NCBI RefSeq assembly: GCF_013185195.1
Contig: NZ_JAAZWC010000018.1
Coordinates: 1-64,000, forward strand
Source: Saccharibacillus qingshengii
GTDB taxonomy: Bacteria > Bacillota > Bacilli > Paenibacillales > Paenibacillaceae
DNA: 64,000 nucleotides
Direction of reading: 5' to 3'
Below, in pieces: positions 43,618-53,393 of the stretch. The first letter of the stretch is position 1. Each line of letters begins with the position of its first letter. The notes below the pieces were generated by a model. That model was given only the letters and a program-made list of their open reading frames with translations. It searched no databases and had not been told where the DNA came from. Made by a program: the position numbers and the translations under genes.

Positions 43618-43646
43618 ATCCTAGCACATCGCAAAAACTTTGTCTA
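43618..43646 (-). promoter_or_regulatory. Promoter of xylA
   Basis: Minus strand: -35 TAGACA (43641-43646), 17-bp spacer, -10 TAGGAT (43618-43623). The -35 lies inside the XylR operator. Confidence 0.7.
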
Positions 43647-43659
43647 TTGGATAAACTAA
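43636..43659 (-). promoter_or_regulatory. XylR operator
   Basis: Inverted-repeat sequence TTAGTTTAT with partner ACAAAGTT on the minus strand resembles the B. subtilis xyl operator TTAGTTTGTTTGGGCAACAA. It overlaps the xylA -35 element. Confidence 0.75.
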
Positions 43660-43789
43660 GTCTTTCGAAAAAAGTTGGGGTGGGTTAAAATCAAAAGATA
43701 ATAGCGGTGCCCAGCACGTAGAGCTCGACGGTTCCGGCCGAGGTGGCTTAAGATAAAAAGATGTTCCAGGCACGGATGGAGGAAATGCG

Positions 43790-45007
43790 ATGAGGGTGAC
43801 CGGAGATCAGGCGCTTGTAAAAAAACTGAATAAATCGATCGTGCTGGACACGATTCGCAGAAAAGGACCGCTGTCGAGAACGGATGTGTCCGAGCGGACA
43901 GGACTCAACAAAGCGACGGTGTCCAATCTGACGGCGGAGCTGCTCCAGCAGAAGCTCGTCGAAGAAACCGGACCGGGAGAATCCAGCGGAGGCCGCAAGC
44001 CGCTCATGCTGCTGTTCAATGAAGCCGCAGGCTGCGCGATCGGAATCGAGCTTGGCGTCACGCTTGTCAAGGCGGCGCTGACCGATCTCAAAGGAGGCAT
44101 TCTGCTCGAACGGAGCACCCCTCTTGCCCGGCATGATCCGGAGTCGGCTTTTGCCGCGATCCGGGAAGTGACCGCCCCCCTGCTCGAAGCGGCTCCGGAA
44201 ACGCCGTACGGGTTGATCGGTATCGGCGTCGGCGTTCCCGGCATGGTCGACGAAGCGGGCGTGATCTTGTACGCGCCCAACCTGGGTTGGGAAGGCATCG
44301 ATCTCAAAACAAGGCTTGAAGCCGAGTTCGGCGTCCCTGTCGTCATCGATAACGAAGCCAATGCAGGCGCGGCGGGCGAACGCGAATACGGCGCAGGGCG
44401 GCATGTGCGGCATCTGGTATATGTCAGCGCGGGCATGGGGATCGGCTCGGGCATGATCATCGACGGCCAACTGTACAAAGGCGCATGGGGCTACGCCGGC
44501 GAAACCGGCCATATGTCGATCGAAAGCGACGGCCGGCTGTGCAGCTGCGGCAGCCGCGGATGTTGGGAGCTGTATGCATCGGAGCGGGCTTACGCCTATG
44601 CCGAAGCTTCGGAAAAGAATACGGCGGCCGACGACAAAAAATCGGATGCCGCGGATCAAGCTTCTCCCCTTCCGTCTCTGACGACGCGGGAGCTGACGGC
44701 GCGGGCACGCGGTGGCCATGAAGAGACGATTGCGATGTATACGGAGATCGGCCGACGATTGGGAATCGGGATCACCAATCTGGTCAACGGCTTCAATCCC
44801 GAGAAGATTGTCGTAGGCGGTCCACTGACCGAAGCCAAAGAATGGATCGAACCGGCCATGCTCGAAGCGATCGCGGAACGGGCGCTGCCGTATCACCGGC
44901 GCGAGCTGGCTATTTCGTTCTCGGGGCTCGGCAGCCGTTCGGCGGTGCTCGGAGCGGCGCATCTGGCGGTCTCGCAGTTTCTCGGACGCGTACGGGTCTC
45001 GCTGTAG
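43790..45007 (+). CDS. xylR: Xylose repressor, ROK family
   Basis: 405 residues. N-terminal winged helix (GPLSRTDVSERTGLNKATVSNL, split here as residues 25-46), then a ROK sugar-kinase-like domain with GIGVGVPG, the YGAGRHVRHLVYVSAGMGIG stretch near 200 and the zinc motif CSCGSRGCWE near 245. A short Asp/Lys/Ala-rich loop follows (about 265-285). In the family xylose releases the repressor. GGAGG is 7 bases before the ATG. Divergent to xylA; the operator lies between. Confidence 0.92.
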   Translation: MRVTGDQALVKKLNKSIVLDTIRRKGPLSRTDVSERTGLNKATVSNLTAELLQQKLVEETGPGESSGGRKPLMLLFNEAAGCAIGIELGVTLVKAALTDLKGGILLERSTPLARHDPESAFAAIREVTAPLLEAAPETPYGLIGIGVGVPGMVDEAGVILYAPNLGWEGIDLKTRLEAEFGVPVVIDNEANAGAAGEREYGAGRHVRHLVYVSAGMGIGSGMIIDGQLYKGAWGYAGETGHMSIESDGRLCSCGSRGCWELYASERAYAYAEASEKNTAADDKKSDAADQASPLPSLTTRELTARARGGHEETIAMYTEIGRRLGIGITNLVNGFNPEKIVVGGPLTEAKEWIEPAMLEAIAERALPYHRRELAISFSGLGSRSAVLGAAHLAVSQFLGRVRVSL

Positions 45008-45109
45008 CGGGCTGTCGCCCCAACAAGCACGAGGCTTTGCAGGCGGCCGGTCTCGCCCTTTGGCGTTCTTGTCGGAGCGGCGTATAGCCGGCTCCAATGT
45101 CCATACGGC

Positions 45110-45142
45110 AAAAAGGCGAAACCCTGGAGGTTTCGCCTTTTT
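45110..45142. terminator. Bidirectional terminator between xylR and the glutaredoxin gene
   Basis: Arms AAAAAGGCGAAACC (45110-45123) and GGTTTCGCCTTTTT (45129-45142) with T-runs on both sides. Confidence 0.85.
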
Positions 45143-45184
45143 GCTCATTTTTCACAGAAGAAACGATCGTTCGGAAGCGGAAGC

Positions 45185-45415
45185 TTACGCGTTCAGCGCT
45201 TTTTCCAGTTGAAGCTTGTTCATACCCACGATCTTGGCATCGCCGATCACGGTAACCGGTACGGCGCGCAGTCCCATGTCCCATACCTGCTGGGCAAACT
45301 CGTCGCTGTGTTCGATGTTGCGCTCTTCGTAAGCGACACCTTTTGCGTTCAGATAAGTCTTGACCTGTGTGCAGTGCGGGCAGGTTGTTTTGGTATATAC
45401 GATTGCGGTTGCCAT
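45185..45415 (-). CDS. Glutaredoxin-like protein
   Basis: 76 residues, thioredoxin fold. Active-site CPHC at residues about 13-16 and the cis-Pro motif AVPVTVIGD later. Compact size fits the NrdH/YtnI-like or mycoredoxin-type group that can reduce bacillithiol-mixed disulfides or ribonucleotide reductase. The ATG at 45415 follows AGGTGGAG; an upstream ATG at 45427 is in frame. Located next to trxB. Confidence 0.85.
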   Translation of the reverse strand: MATAIVYTKTTCPHCTQVKTYLNAKGVAYEERNIEHSDEFAQQVWDMGLRAVPVTVIGDAKIVGMNKLQLEKALNA

Positions 45416-45557
45416 GGGAGTCTCCACCTTTTCGCTCGATTTGGATTGGTTCTTGTTTAACTATCCGTCTGTTTTATTGTAACGCGATCGCTCCGCAATA
45501 CCAAGCTCGGCTTCATACCCCGGCTCGGAAAAAGCGGCGTTTCGCTTTATTCGGGAC

Positions 45558-46511
45558 TTAACGTACCGCTTCGGCCGCTGCTTCGGCAAACTCCAGGCTT
45601 TCGATGTAACGTTCGCAGTCCATCGCCGCCGCACAGCCGCTTCCGGCTGCCGTGATCGCTTGACGGTAACGGGTATCCTGTACGTCGCCGCAGGCAAATA
45701 CGCCCGGAATATTCGTTTCGCTCGTACCCGGCGTCACGACGATATAACCATTCTCGTCCGTCGTGACCTGTCCGTCCAGGAAGCCGGTGTTCGGATGGTG
45801 GCCGATTGCCACGAATACGCCGCTCGCTTCGATCAGCTCTTCCTCGCCCGTTTGGTTGTTGCGGACACGGAGGCCTTTCAATTCGGTATCGCCTTTGACA
45901 ACTTCAAGCGGCGTCCGGTCCAGCGCCCATTCGATCTTCGGGTTCTGACGGGCGCGATCCTGCATGATCTTCGACGCGCGCAGCTCGCCTCTGCGGTGAA
46001 CCAGCGTTACTTTTGTCGCGAAGCGGGTCAGGAAGTTCGCTTCTTCGATCGCCGAATCGCCGCCGCCGACCACGATGATTTCTTTGCCGCGGAAAAAGAA
46101 GCCGTCGCAGGTCGCGCAGGTGCTGACGCCCATTCCGACATTCTCTTCTTCGCCGGGGATGCCGAGATATTTGGCGGTTGCGCCGGTCGAGATGATCAGC
46201 GTCTCCGTAACCAGTTCCCCCAGGCCTTCCACGTTAAGCTTGAAAGGACGCTGCGACAAATCGACATTCTCGACCCAGCCCGTACGGAATTCGGCGCCGA
46301 AACGCTCCGCCTGCTTGCGCATGTTGTCCATCAGCTCGGGTCCCATGATACCGTCCGGGAAGCCCGGGAAGTTCTCGACTTCGGTTGTCGTCGTAAGCTG
46401 TCCGCCCGGCTGCGGTCCTTCGATGATCAGGGGACTCATGTTGGCGCGAGCCAGATAGATAGCAGCGGTCAGTCCGGCGGGTCCGGTACCGACAATGATC
46501 GATTTATACAT
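45558..46511 (-). CDS. trxB: Thioredoxin reductase
   Basis: 317 residues. FAD-binding GTGPAGLTAA (about 8-17), redox-active CATC at Cys132 and Cys135, NADPH motif GGGDSAIEEA near 160 and the C-terminal ACGDVQDTRYRQ. It passes electrons from NADPH to thioredoxin. GGAGG lies 8 bases before the ATG. A PerR-type box just after the promoter suggests peroxide induction. Confidence 0.95.
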   Translation of the reverse strand: MYKSIIVGTGPAGLTAAIYLARANMSPLIIEGPQPGGQLTTTTEVENFPGFPDGIMGPELMDNMRKQAERFGAEFRTGWVENVDLSQRPFKLNVEGLGELVTETLIISTGATAKYLGIPGEEENVGMGVSTCATCDGFFFRGKEIIVVGGGDSAIEEANFLTRFATKVTLVHRRGELRASKIMQDRARQNPKIEWALDRTPLEVVKGDTELKGLRVRNNQTGEEELIEASGVFVAIGHHPNTGFLDGQVTTDENGYIVVTPGTSETNIPGVFACGDVQDTRYRQAITAAGSGCAAAMDCERYIESLEFAEAAAEAVR

Positions 46512-46545
46512 ACAAAGATCCTCCTCTTTCTCAGTCGTTCCTATT

Positions 46546-46560
46546 TTATAATGATTACAA
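46546..46560 (-). promoter_or_regulatory. PerR box before trxB
   Basis: TTATAATGATTACAA matches the PerR consensus TTATAATNATTATAA in 13 of the 14 defined positions. It lies 11 to 25 bases downstream of the trxB -10. Confidence 0.75.
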
Positions 46561-46570
46561 TGTAGTTCTC

Positions 46571-46599
46571 ATTATGGCGTTTTAAATCAATTGTGTCAA
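46571..46599 (-). promoter_or_regulatory. Sigma-A promoter of trxB
   Basis: Minus strand: -35 TTGACA (46594-46599), 17-bp spacer, -10 CATAAT (46571-46576). Confidence 0.75.
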
Positions 46600-46628
46600 G
46601 TTGAATTTGTCACCATGAAAATGAAGAT

Positions 46629-48656
46629 TTAATGAATAAATGTGCGCTTCCCCAGCAGACGCAGACCGTTCAGAATGACGAGCAGCGTACTGCCTTCATG
46701 GCCGAGTACCCCAAGCGGCAGCGCGAAGTCGAGCGACAGACTGCCCGCCATAAGCAGCAGAATGACTCCGATCGCAAACGCCAGATTCTGCTTGATGATC
46801 CGGCCCGCCCGCCGCGACAGCCGAATCGCTTCCGAGACGGAGGCGATCTCGTCGCGCATCAAGACCACATCTGCCGTACCGAGAGCCGCCCCGCTCCCCC
46901 GGATTCCCATCCCCATGCTCAGGTCGGCAGCCGCCATCGCGGGCGCATCATTCACTCCGTCTCCAACCATCAATACAGGTCCGTAACGCGCACGCAGCTC
47001 GCGAATTCGCTCGACCTTGTCGCCCGGCAGCAGATCGGCGAATACGAGCTCGATCCCGGCCTCCGAAGCCGCTGCAGCGGCGGCGCCGCTTCGGTCCCCG
47101 GTCAGCATGGCCACCTCGATGCCAAGCGACCGCAGCCCCTCTACCGCTTCACGCGCTTCGGACCGCAGCTGGTCGCTCATTGCGAGCAGGGCTGCCACCT
47201 TGTCTTCGCGAAGCACGAAGGATACCGTGCGTCCCTGCCGATAAAGCCGCTCAAGTTCCGCTTCCCACCAGCTTGGCGCGGCCGCTTCTTCCGAAGTACC
47301 GCCTTCCGCAGAAGCAGGGGCTGCGAAGCGAAGATTTTGTTCACCGGTCATCCCGGTCGTTCCTTGCGGCAGACGGCCGACAGACCAGCGTTCGCCTTCG
47401 ATTTCGGCCTCGATTCCGAAACCGGGACGTTCGCGGGCATTTACGGTGTCAGGCAGAATCAAACCGGCCTCTTCCGCTTTCCTCACGACCGCAAGGGCAA
47501 GAGGATGCGAGGAATTGCGTTCGATCGCGGCGGCGAACCGAAGCACCTCCCGTTCATCCCAACCGGGAGCCGGGAGCAGTTCGGACAATTCGGGTTCTCC
47601 GCGAGTCAGCGTACCCGTCTTGTCAAAAGCGACAACCCGCGTCCCCGCCAACTTCTCTACGTGTCCGCCTCCTTTGAACAGAATGCCGTGCCTTGCCGCA
47701 CTGGACATCGCCGACAGGACTGCCGGCATAATCGAAGCCACGATCGCGCAGGGCGAAGCGACAACGAGAAAGACCATCCCTTTGTAAAAAGAAACCGGCC
47801 AGCCGCCCGACCAGAGCCATGGCCCGCATGCAATCAGCACAGCCGCCGCGACCAGCACCGCTTTGACGTAGACGGATTCGAATCGTTCGACAAAATGCTG
47901 TGATCTTGGCGAATCTTCCTGCGCCTGTTCGACCATACGAATCATCTTCGCGAGCAGCGTGTCCGCCGCATCGCGGGTCACATCGATTCGCAGGGTTCCT
48001 TCGCCGTTGAGGCTGCCCGCATAGACTTCTTCGTCCGGCCCCCGATCGACGGGAACGGACTCCCCGGTGATCGAAGATTGGTCGACAGCCGAGCAGCCCG
48101 CGACGATTCGTCCGTCCGCCGGAATCATCTCGCCCGGCCGAACCAGAATCCGATCGCCCGAGACCAGTTCCTTGGCTTCGATCTCCCGGATTCCTTCGTT
48201 TTCGATCTTCTGCGCGAGATGCGGTCTAAGCTCGATCAATTTGGAAATGTCGCGGCCGCTGCGATCGGAAGCAAAGCTCTCGAGGGCACCGCTCAGCGCG
48301 AAGATAAAGATCAGAAGCGCTCCTTCGTTCCAATAGCCGATCGCCGCCGCGCCCAGTGCAGCGGCCACCATCAGCAGATTGACATCCAGCTCACGTTCGG
48401 CAGCCAGCTTGCGAATACCGTCCCGCGCTTTGTCCCAACCGCCCAGCATATAAGCCAGTCCATAGACGATCACGGCCGTCTTTTCCATCCCGGCATACGC
48501 GATTCCCCACGCTGCCAGCATCAGCAGCCCACTGCCGAGCGCTTTGCGGACTTCTGGATGCCGGAGCATTTGACGCAGCATGGATACGGGCCGAACCGGC
48601 TGATCCGTGCCCTTCGCTGCATACCCCTGTTTTTTTACCGACGGATAGATCCACAT
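46629..48656 (-). CDS. P1B-4 type metal-transporting ATPase, PfeT/ZosA-like
   Basis: 675 residues. Membrane motif SPC (VVASPCAIVASIMP, about 287-300) instead of CPC, phosphorylation motif DKTGT near residue 345, SSHPLALAV, and HEGST in the last membrane part (GVLGHEGSTLLV). SPC plus HEGST defines the P1B-4 group, which exports Fe(II) or Co(II); B. subtilis PfeT (YkvW/ZosA) is one. There is no N-terminal CxxC metal domain. AAAGGAGG precedes the ATG. The upstream region carries Fur-like boxes and a strong hairpin. Confidence 0.88.
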   Translation of the reverse strand: MWIYPSVKKQGYAAKGTDQPVRPVSMLRQMLRHPEVRKALGSGLLMLAAWGIAYAGMEKTAVIVYGLAYMLGGWDKARDGIRKLAAERELDVNLLMVAAALGAAAIGYWNEGALLIFIFALSGALESFASDRSGRDISKLIELRPHLAQKIENEGIREIEAKELVSGDRILVRPGEMIPADGRIVAGCSAVDQSSITGESVPVDRGPDEEVYAGSLNGEGTLRIDVTRDAADTLLAKMIRMVEQAQEDSPRSQHFVERFESVYVKAVLVAAAVLIACGPWLWSGGWPVSFYKGMVFLVVASPCAIVASIMPAVLSAMSSAARHGILFKGGGHVEKLAGTRVVAFDKTGTLTRGEPELSELLPAPGWDEREVLRFAAAIERNSSHPLALAVVRKAEEAGLILPDTVNARERPGFGIEAEIEGERWSVGRLPQGTTGMTGEQNLRFAAPASAEGGTSEEAAAPSWWEAELERLYRQGRTVSFVLREDKVAALLAMSDQLRSEAREAVEGLRSLGIEVAMLTGDRSGAAAAAASEAGIELVFADLLPGDKVERIRELRARYGPVLMVGDGVNDAPAMAAADLSMGMGIRGSGAALGTADVVLMRDEIASVSEAIRLSRRAGRIIKQNLAFAIGVILLLMAGSLSLDFALPLGVLGHEGSTLLVILNGLRLLGKRTFIH

Positions 48657-48690
48657 CGCCCTGCCTCCTTTTCTTTTTTCGAAACGGTCA

Positions 48691-48712
48691 CTGAGAATGA
48701 GAGTTATTGTTA
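48691..48712 (-). promoter_or_regulatory. Fur-like box 1 before the metal ATPase
   Basis: Contains TGAGAATGAGA (48692-48702); on the minus strand it ends with ATTCTCA, a Fur half-site variant. Second copy at 48768-48778. Confidence 0.45.
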
Positions 48713-48728
48713 GCTGCCTGAAAATGGC

Positions 48729-48763
48729 ACATGCTGCTTCGGGTTTCCCGAAGCAACATGTGT
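48729..48763. repeat. Strong hairpin in the leader of the metal ATPase
   Basis: CACATG-C-TGCTTCGGG paired with CCCGAAGCA-A-CATGTG around a TTT loop; 15 of 16 pairs formed. No T-run, so not a usual terminator. Lies between the two Fur-like boxes. Confidence 0.7.
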
Positions 48764-48765
48764 GA

Positions 48766-48787
48766 AATGAGAATGAGACTCATTTTT
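48766..48787 (-). promoter_or_regulatory. Fur-like box 2 before the metal ATPase
   Basis: Minus strand TGAGTCTCATTCTCA matches the 7-1-7 Fur consensus TGATAATNATTATCA in 10 of 14 positions, with perfect outer TGA/TCA. A weak promoter (TTGCCT, TATAGG) lies just upstream near 48790-48815. The remaining 48657-49004 gap holds only the metY terminator. Confidence 0.5.
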
Positions 48788-48925
48788 CCTATATTCAATT
48801 TTTTTGACTCAAGGCAACTTTTACACTAAAATCGTACGCCTTTCCTTGATAAATGTAAAGCCTTTTTCGGAGCCGGTTATAGCCGGAATCGCTGTTCATT
48901 TTGTCGATTTATCGAATATTTCCAA

Positions 48926-48964
48926 CAAAAAGCCGCAGACCCCGTCTAAACGGAATCTGCGGCT
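48926..48964 (-). terminator. Intrinsic terminator after metY
   Basis: Arms AAGCCGCAGA (48930-48939) and TCTGCGGCTT (48955-48964) with a short T-run on the minus strand. Confidence 0.75.
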
Positions 48965-49004
48965 TGAAAGCGGTTTATCAGATGCTGCTGCCTGGGCAGC
49001 GGCT

Positions 49005-50426
<1,422 letters not shown>

Positions 50427-50569
50427 TCAAGCTCTGGCTGAGATCAAGCTGCTGGAGGACTCCCTGCTCTTTAGTTCTTGAACGCGGTGCTTGGATCCTA
50501 TTCTGACACAGATGGAGAGGAATGAAAAGGCCCTATTTTAAATCCCGATTGGATTAGTGAGTTTAATAC

Positions 50570-50599
50570 AAAAAAGCAGTCTGTTTGCTCACAGACCGC
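50570..50599 (-). terminator. Intrinsic terminator after the SDR gene
   Basis: Arms GCAGTCTGT (50576-50584) and ACAGACCGC (50591-50599), one wobble pair, with a run of six A on the plus strand, i.e. a T-run on the minus strand. Confidence 0.75.
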
Positions 50600-50631
50600 T
50601 TGATACCGGCTTCGATCGGATGGTCGTTCGT

Positions 50632-51459
50632 TCAGTCGTGTTCGGGATGCATAAAGCCCCATCCGTAACCGGCTTCTTCCGATGTGTCTTCGGGCATGCC
50701 CGGCAGAATGAGCCCACCGTCGATCCGCAGATTGATACCGGTAATATAAGCCGCTTTGTCGGATGCCAACCAGGCGACCGCTTCGCCGATATCGGACGGC
50801 GTCCCGAGGCGGCCGAGAGGGATTTTCCGTCCCAACGGTTCCGTCCGGGCATCCTGATCCAGATCGTTGACGGTCGCTCCGGGGGCGACGCAGTTCGTCC
50901 GAATCCCGTGCGGAGCCCATTCGAGTGCCAACGAACCGCAGGAGCGGATCAGCGCCGCTTTCATTCCGCCGTAGATGCTGTCCCCCGGATAAGCGCGTTC
51001 GCCGCGGGACGAAGTAATAAAGTGGACGCTGCCCGGAATGCCGCGTTCGATCATCGATCGTACGGCATATTTGGATAACACAATAGGCGCGGTGTAATCG
51101 AGCGCGATCATCCAGGCGATCTCTTCTTCTTCCAGCTCCGTCAGCGGCTTCATCGTGCTCTGGCCGGCATTGTTGACCAGCAGATCGATCCGGCCGAACT
51201 TTTCCAATACGGCATCGACCACCTTCTTCGGTTCGCCCGGCTGCGTCAGATCGCTCTCCAGCGCAAAAGGATCGGCTCCGTAGATGTGCTTGAGTTCTTT
51301 TGTAAAACTTTCCGAGTCGTCGGCATGCGAATGGTAAGTCAGTGCGATCCGGTATCCTTTTTGGGCCAGCACATGGCAGATCCCTCTGCCGATGCCTTTG
51401 ACTCCGCCTGTTACCAAGGCAACGGGAAACTGCTTCGAATCCTGCGTGGAATGACTCAT
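50632..51459 (-). CDS. Short-chain dehydrogenase/reductase
   Basis: 275 residues. Rossmann motif TGGVKGIG (about 18-25), NNAG near 98, catalytic Ser in ITSSRGERAY and YxxxK as YGGMK near 170. Cofactor is NAD(P)H; the substrate is not evident, but neighbouring uronate genes suggest a sugar keto acid or related compound. AAAGGAG precedes the ATG by 9 bases. Downstream of the TIM-barrel gene, 111 bases apart, with its own terminator. Confidence 0.85.
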   Translation of the reverse strand: MSHSTQDSKQFPVALVTGGVKGIGRGICHVLAQKGYRIALTYHSHADDSESFTKELKHIYGADPFALESDLTQPGEPKKVVDAVLEKFGRIDLLVNNAGQSTMKPLTELEEEEIAWMIALDYTAPIVLSKYAVRSMIERGIPGSVHFITSSRGERAYPGDSIYGGMKAALIRSCGSLALEWAPHGIRTNCVAPGATVNDLDQDARTEPLGRKIPLGRLGTPSDIGEAVAWLASDKAAYITGINLRIDGGLILPGMPEDTSEEAGYGWGFMHPEHD

Positions 51460-51570
51460 TTGCGTTCGCTCCTTTTGTCATAGTCTGGGTTGGGGCTTCA
51501 CGCCCCATTACCCGGACCCGACCGCAAATAAGCGTGTTTCTGCGTATTTATCGCATGTTGGGTACTTGGA

Positions 51571-52431
51571 TCAAGCCTCTGCGTAGAGGCGCCGAAGCGT
51601 ATCGGCCGCAGGCTTGGCTTCCGAAGCCGTAACGCCTTCAAGCGAGATATCGATATGCGGTTTGTACGCCTTGAGGAGACGGTAGAGCAGTTCTTTGTTC
51701 AGCAGCCCTCCGCCGATCGGCCGGTCCAATCTTGGGCGTCCGCTGCCCGCAAAGTGTCCACCCTCGCCAAAGTCCAAATCTTTGGCATGAATCAGTACCA
51801 TGCGGTCGGCCAGCGTATCGAAAGCTTCCCGGATCAGTTCGTCCTGCTTCGGCAGTCTTTCTTCGTTCAGCAGATTGCAGGCATCGAACAGCAGACCGAT
51901 CGTCGAGGACGGCACTTCTTCAAGCAGCCGGCGGAAATGGCCGAGCGAATGCAGCGTGTGCCCGGCAACCGGCTCCATTGCCAGCTTCACGCCCCATTTT
52001 TCCGCTTCTTCGGCCAGTTCGGATACGGTCTCCCGCAGCACGCCCCAACCGTGTTCTTCGAAATTCGACGGATACGATTCGGCGTAGGTCCGGATAGCCC
52101 CCGTCTCCGTCGCAACCATGCCGCAGCCAAAATCCCGGGCCAGGCGCAGATGTTCCTTGAAGCGGACGATTTCGGATCGACGGACATCCGGATCGGGATG
52201 GACGGGATCGATATAACAGCCGAGCACCGCGATACGCACGCCTTCCCGGTCGAACGTTTCGGCAATATGGTTGGCCAGTCCCGGGCTCAGGCGGCCGGGC
52301 GAGCAGTCGATATCCCCGATCGCTTTGAGCAGGGCCAGCTGGACGGAAGTGAAGCCTTCCTCCGCCACTTTGCGCGCCAGTTCCGCTGCCGGAAGTTTGC
52401 CGTAGGTATGTGCCAGAATACCGAGTTTCAT
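51571..52431 (-). CDS. Sugar phosphate isomerase/epimerase (TIM barrel)
   Basis: 286 residues of the AP endonuclease 2-like TIM barrel family. Typical ends: MKLGILAHTYGKLP start, VLGCYIDPVHPD, METAL-binding EPVAGHTLHS, DACNLL and HAKDLD later, giving Glu, His and Asp metal ligands. Substrate unknown; a 3-epimerase or isomerase in hexuronate metabolism is inferred from the neighbours. AAAGGAGG precedes the ATG at 52431. A terminator separates it from kduD. Confidence 0.8.
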   Translation of the reverse strand: MKLGILAHTYGKLPAAELARKVAEEGFTSVQLALLKAIGDIDCSPGRLSPGLANHIAETFDREGVRIAVLGCYIDPVHPDPDVRRSEIVRFKEHLRLARDFGCGMVATETGAIRTYAESYPSNFEEHGWGVLRETVSELAEEAEKWGVKLAMEPVAGHTLHSLGHFRRLLEEVPSSTIGLLFDACNLLNEERLPKQDELIREAFDTLADRMVLIHAKDLDFGEGGHFAGSGRPRLDRPIGGGLLNKELLYRLLKAYKPHIDISLEGVTASEAKPAADTLRRLYAEA

Positions 52432-52465
52432 CTGCAGTTCCTCCTTTGTTGTACGGCCCGATAAG

Positions 52466-52518
52466 CAAAAAGCGGCAGGGGGCCGACAGGTTCTCTTCCC
52501 GCCTTGCCCCTCTGCCGC
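52466..52518 (-). terminator. Terminator after kduD
   Basis: Arms GCGGCAGGGGG (52472-52482) and CCCCTCTGCCGC (52507-52518), with one bulge, and a T-run on the minus strand. It divides the uronate region into two units. Confidence 0.7.
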
Positions 52519-52593
52519 CCGCTTCGGAAACCGTTTTGCCTGTTCTGCCAGCATTTCACGAAGTCTTTCTTCCCTCCGGTTGGATACGCCGGT

Positions 52594-53346
52594 TTAACGG
52601 ATCATCCAGCCTCCGTCTACGCAGAGGATGTGCCCGTTTACGTAATTGGCCGCCGATGAAGCCAGGAACACGGCCGGACCGCCTACGTCTTCGCCCGTTC
52701 CCCAGCGCGCAGCCGGAATACGTACCGTGATCGAATCTGTCCGGTCTTTATCTTCGCGGATCGGTGCCGTATTGTCGGTCGACATATAACCCGGTGCGAT
52801 CGCGTTGACCTGCACGCCTTTGGATGCCCATTCGTTCGCGAACGCTTTGGTCAGGCCCGCGACGCCGTGTTTGCTCGCCGTGTACCCGGGCACGTTGATT
52901 CCGCCCTGGAAAGACAGCATGGAAGCGATGTTGATCACTTTGCCGCTGCCGCGTTCAACCATATGGTTGCCGACCAACTGCGTCAGGTAAAAGACCGTCT
53001 TCAAGTTGATATCCAGCACATCGTCGAAATCTTCCCAACTGTGCTGGGAGATCGGCGTACGCCGGATAATGCCCGCATTGTTGATCAGAATATCGATATG
53101 GCCCGCAAGTTCCAGGCAGCGTGCGACTACGCCTTCCAATTCTTCCTTTTTGCTCAGATCGGCCTGAATCTCGTAAGCCTGGCGTCCGAGCGCTTTCACC
53201 TTGTCTACCGTGTCGGAAGACGACGTGTAGGACACGGCCAGAATATCCGCTCCCGCTTCCGCCAGCGCAAGCGCCATGCCTTGACCCAGTCCCCCGCTTG
53301 CTCCCGTTACCAATGCCACTTTACCGTTCAGATCGAATACGCCCAT
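52594..53346 (-). CDS. kduD: 2-deoxy-D-gluconate 3-dehydrogenase
   Basis: 250 residues, SDR family. TGASGGLGQGMA (about 15-26), NNAGIIRR (about 92), catalytic Ser region and YTASKHG (Tyr-x-x-x-Lys), ending HILCVDGGWMIR. Motifs and length match KduD, which reduces 2,5-diketo-3-deoxygluconate to 2-keto-3-deoxygluconate in pectin degradation. ATG at 53346 with GGGAGG upstream. Follows the DeoR gene by 47 bases. Confidence 0.9.
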   Translation of the reverse strand: MGVFDLNGKVALVTGASGGLGQGMALALAEAGADILAVSYTSSSDTVDKVKALGRQAYEIQADLSKKEELEGVVARCLELAGHIDILINNAGIIRRTPISQHSWEDFDDVLDINLKTVFYLTQLVGNHMVERGSGKVINIASMLSFQGGINVPGYTASKHGVAGLTKAFANEWASKGVQVNAIAPGYMSTDNTAPIREDKDRTDSITVRIPAARWGTGEDVGGPAVFLASSAANYVNGHILCVDGGWMIR

Positions 53347-53393
53347 CTTTTTTTCCTCCCAAAATGTCGCCGGTTCGTCCGAGGCCTTCCGGT

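Noticed and set aside
50498-51508. Alternative 336-codon frame over the SDR gene
   Set aside because: Different frame from the SDR with Rossmann and YxxxK motifs; Arg-rich shadow.
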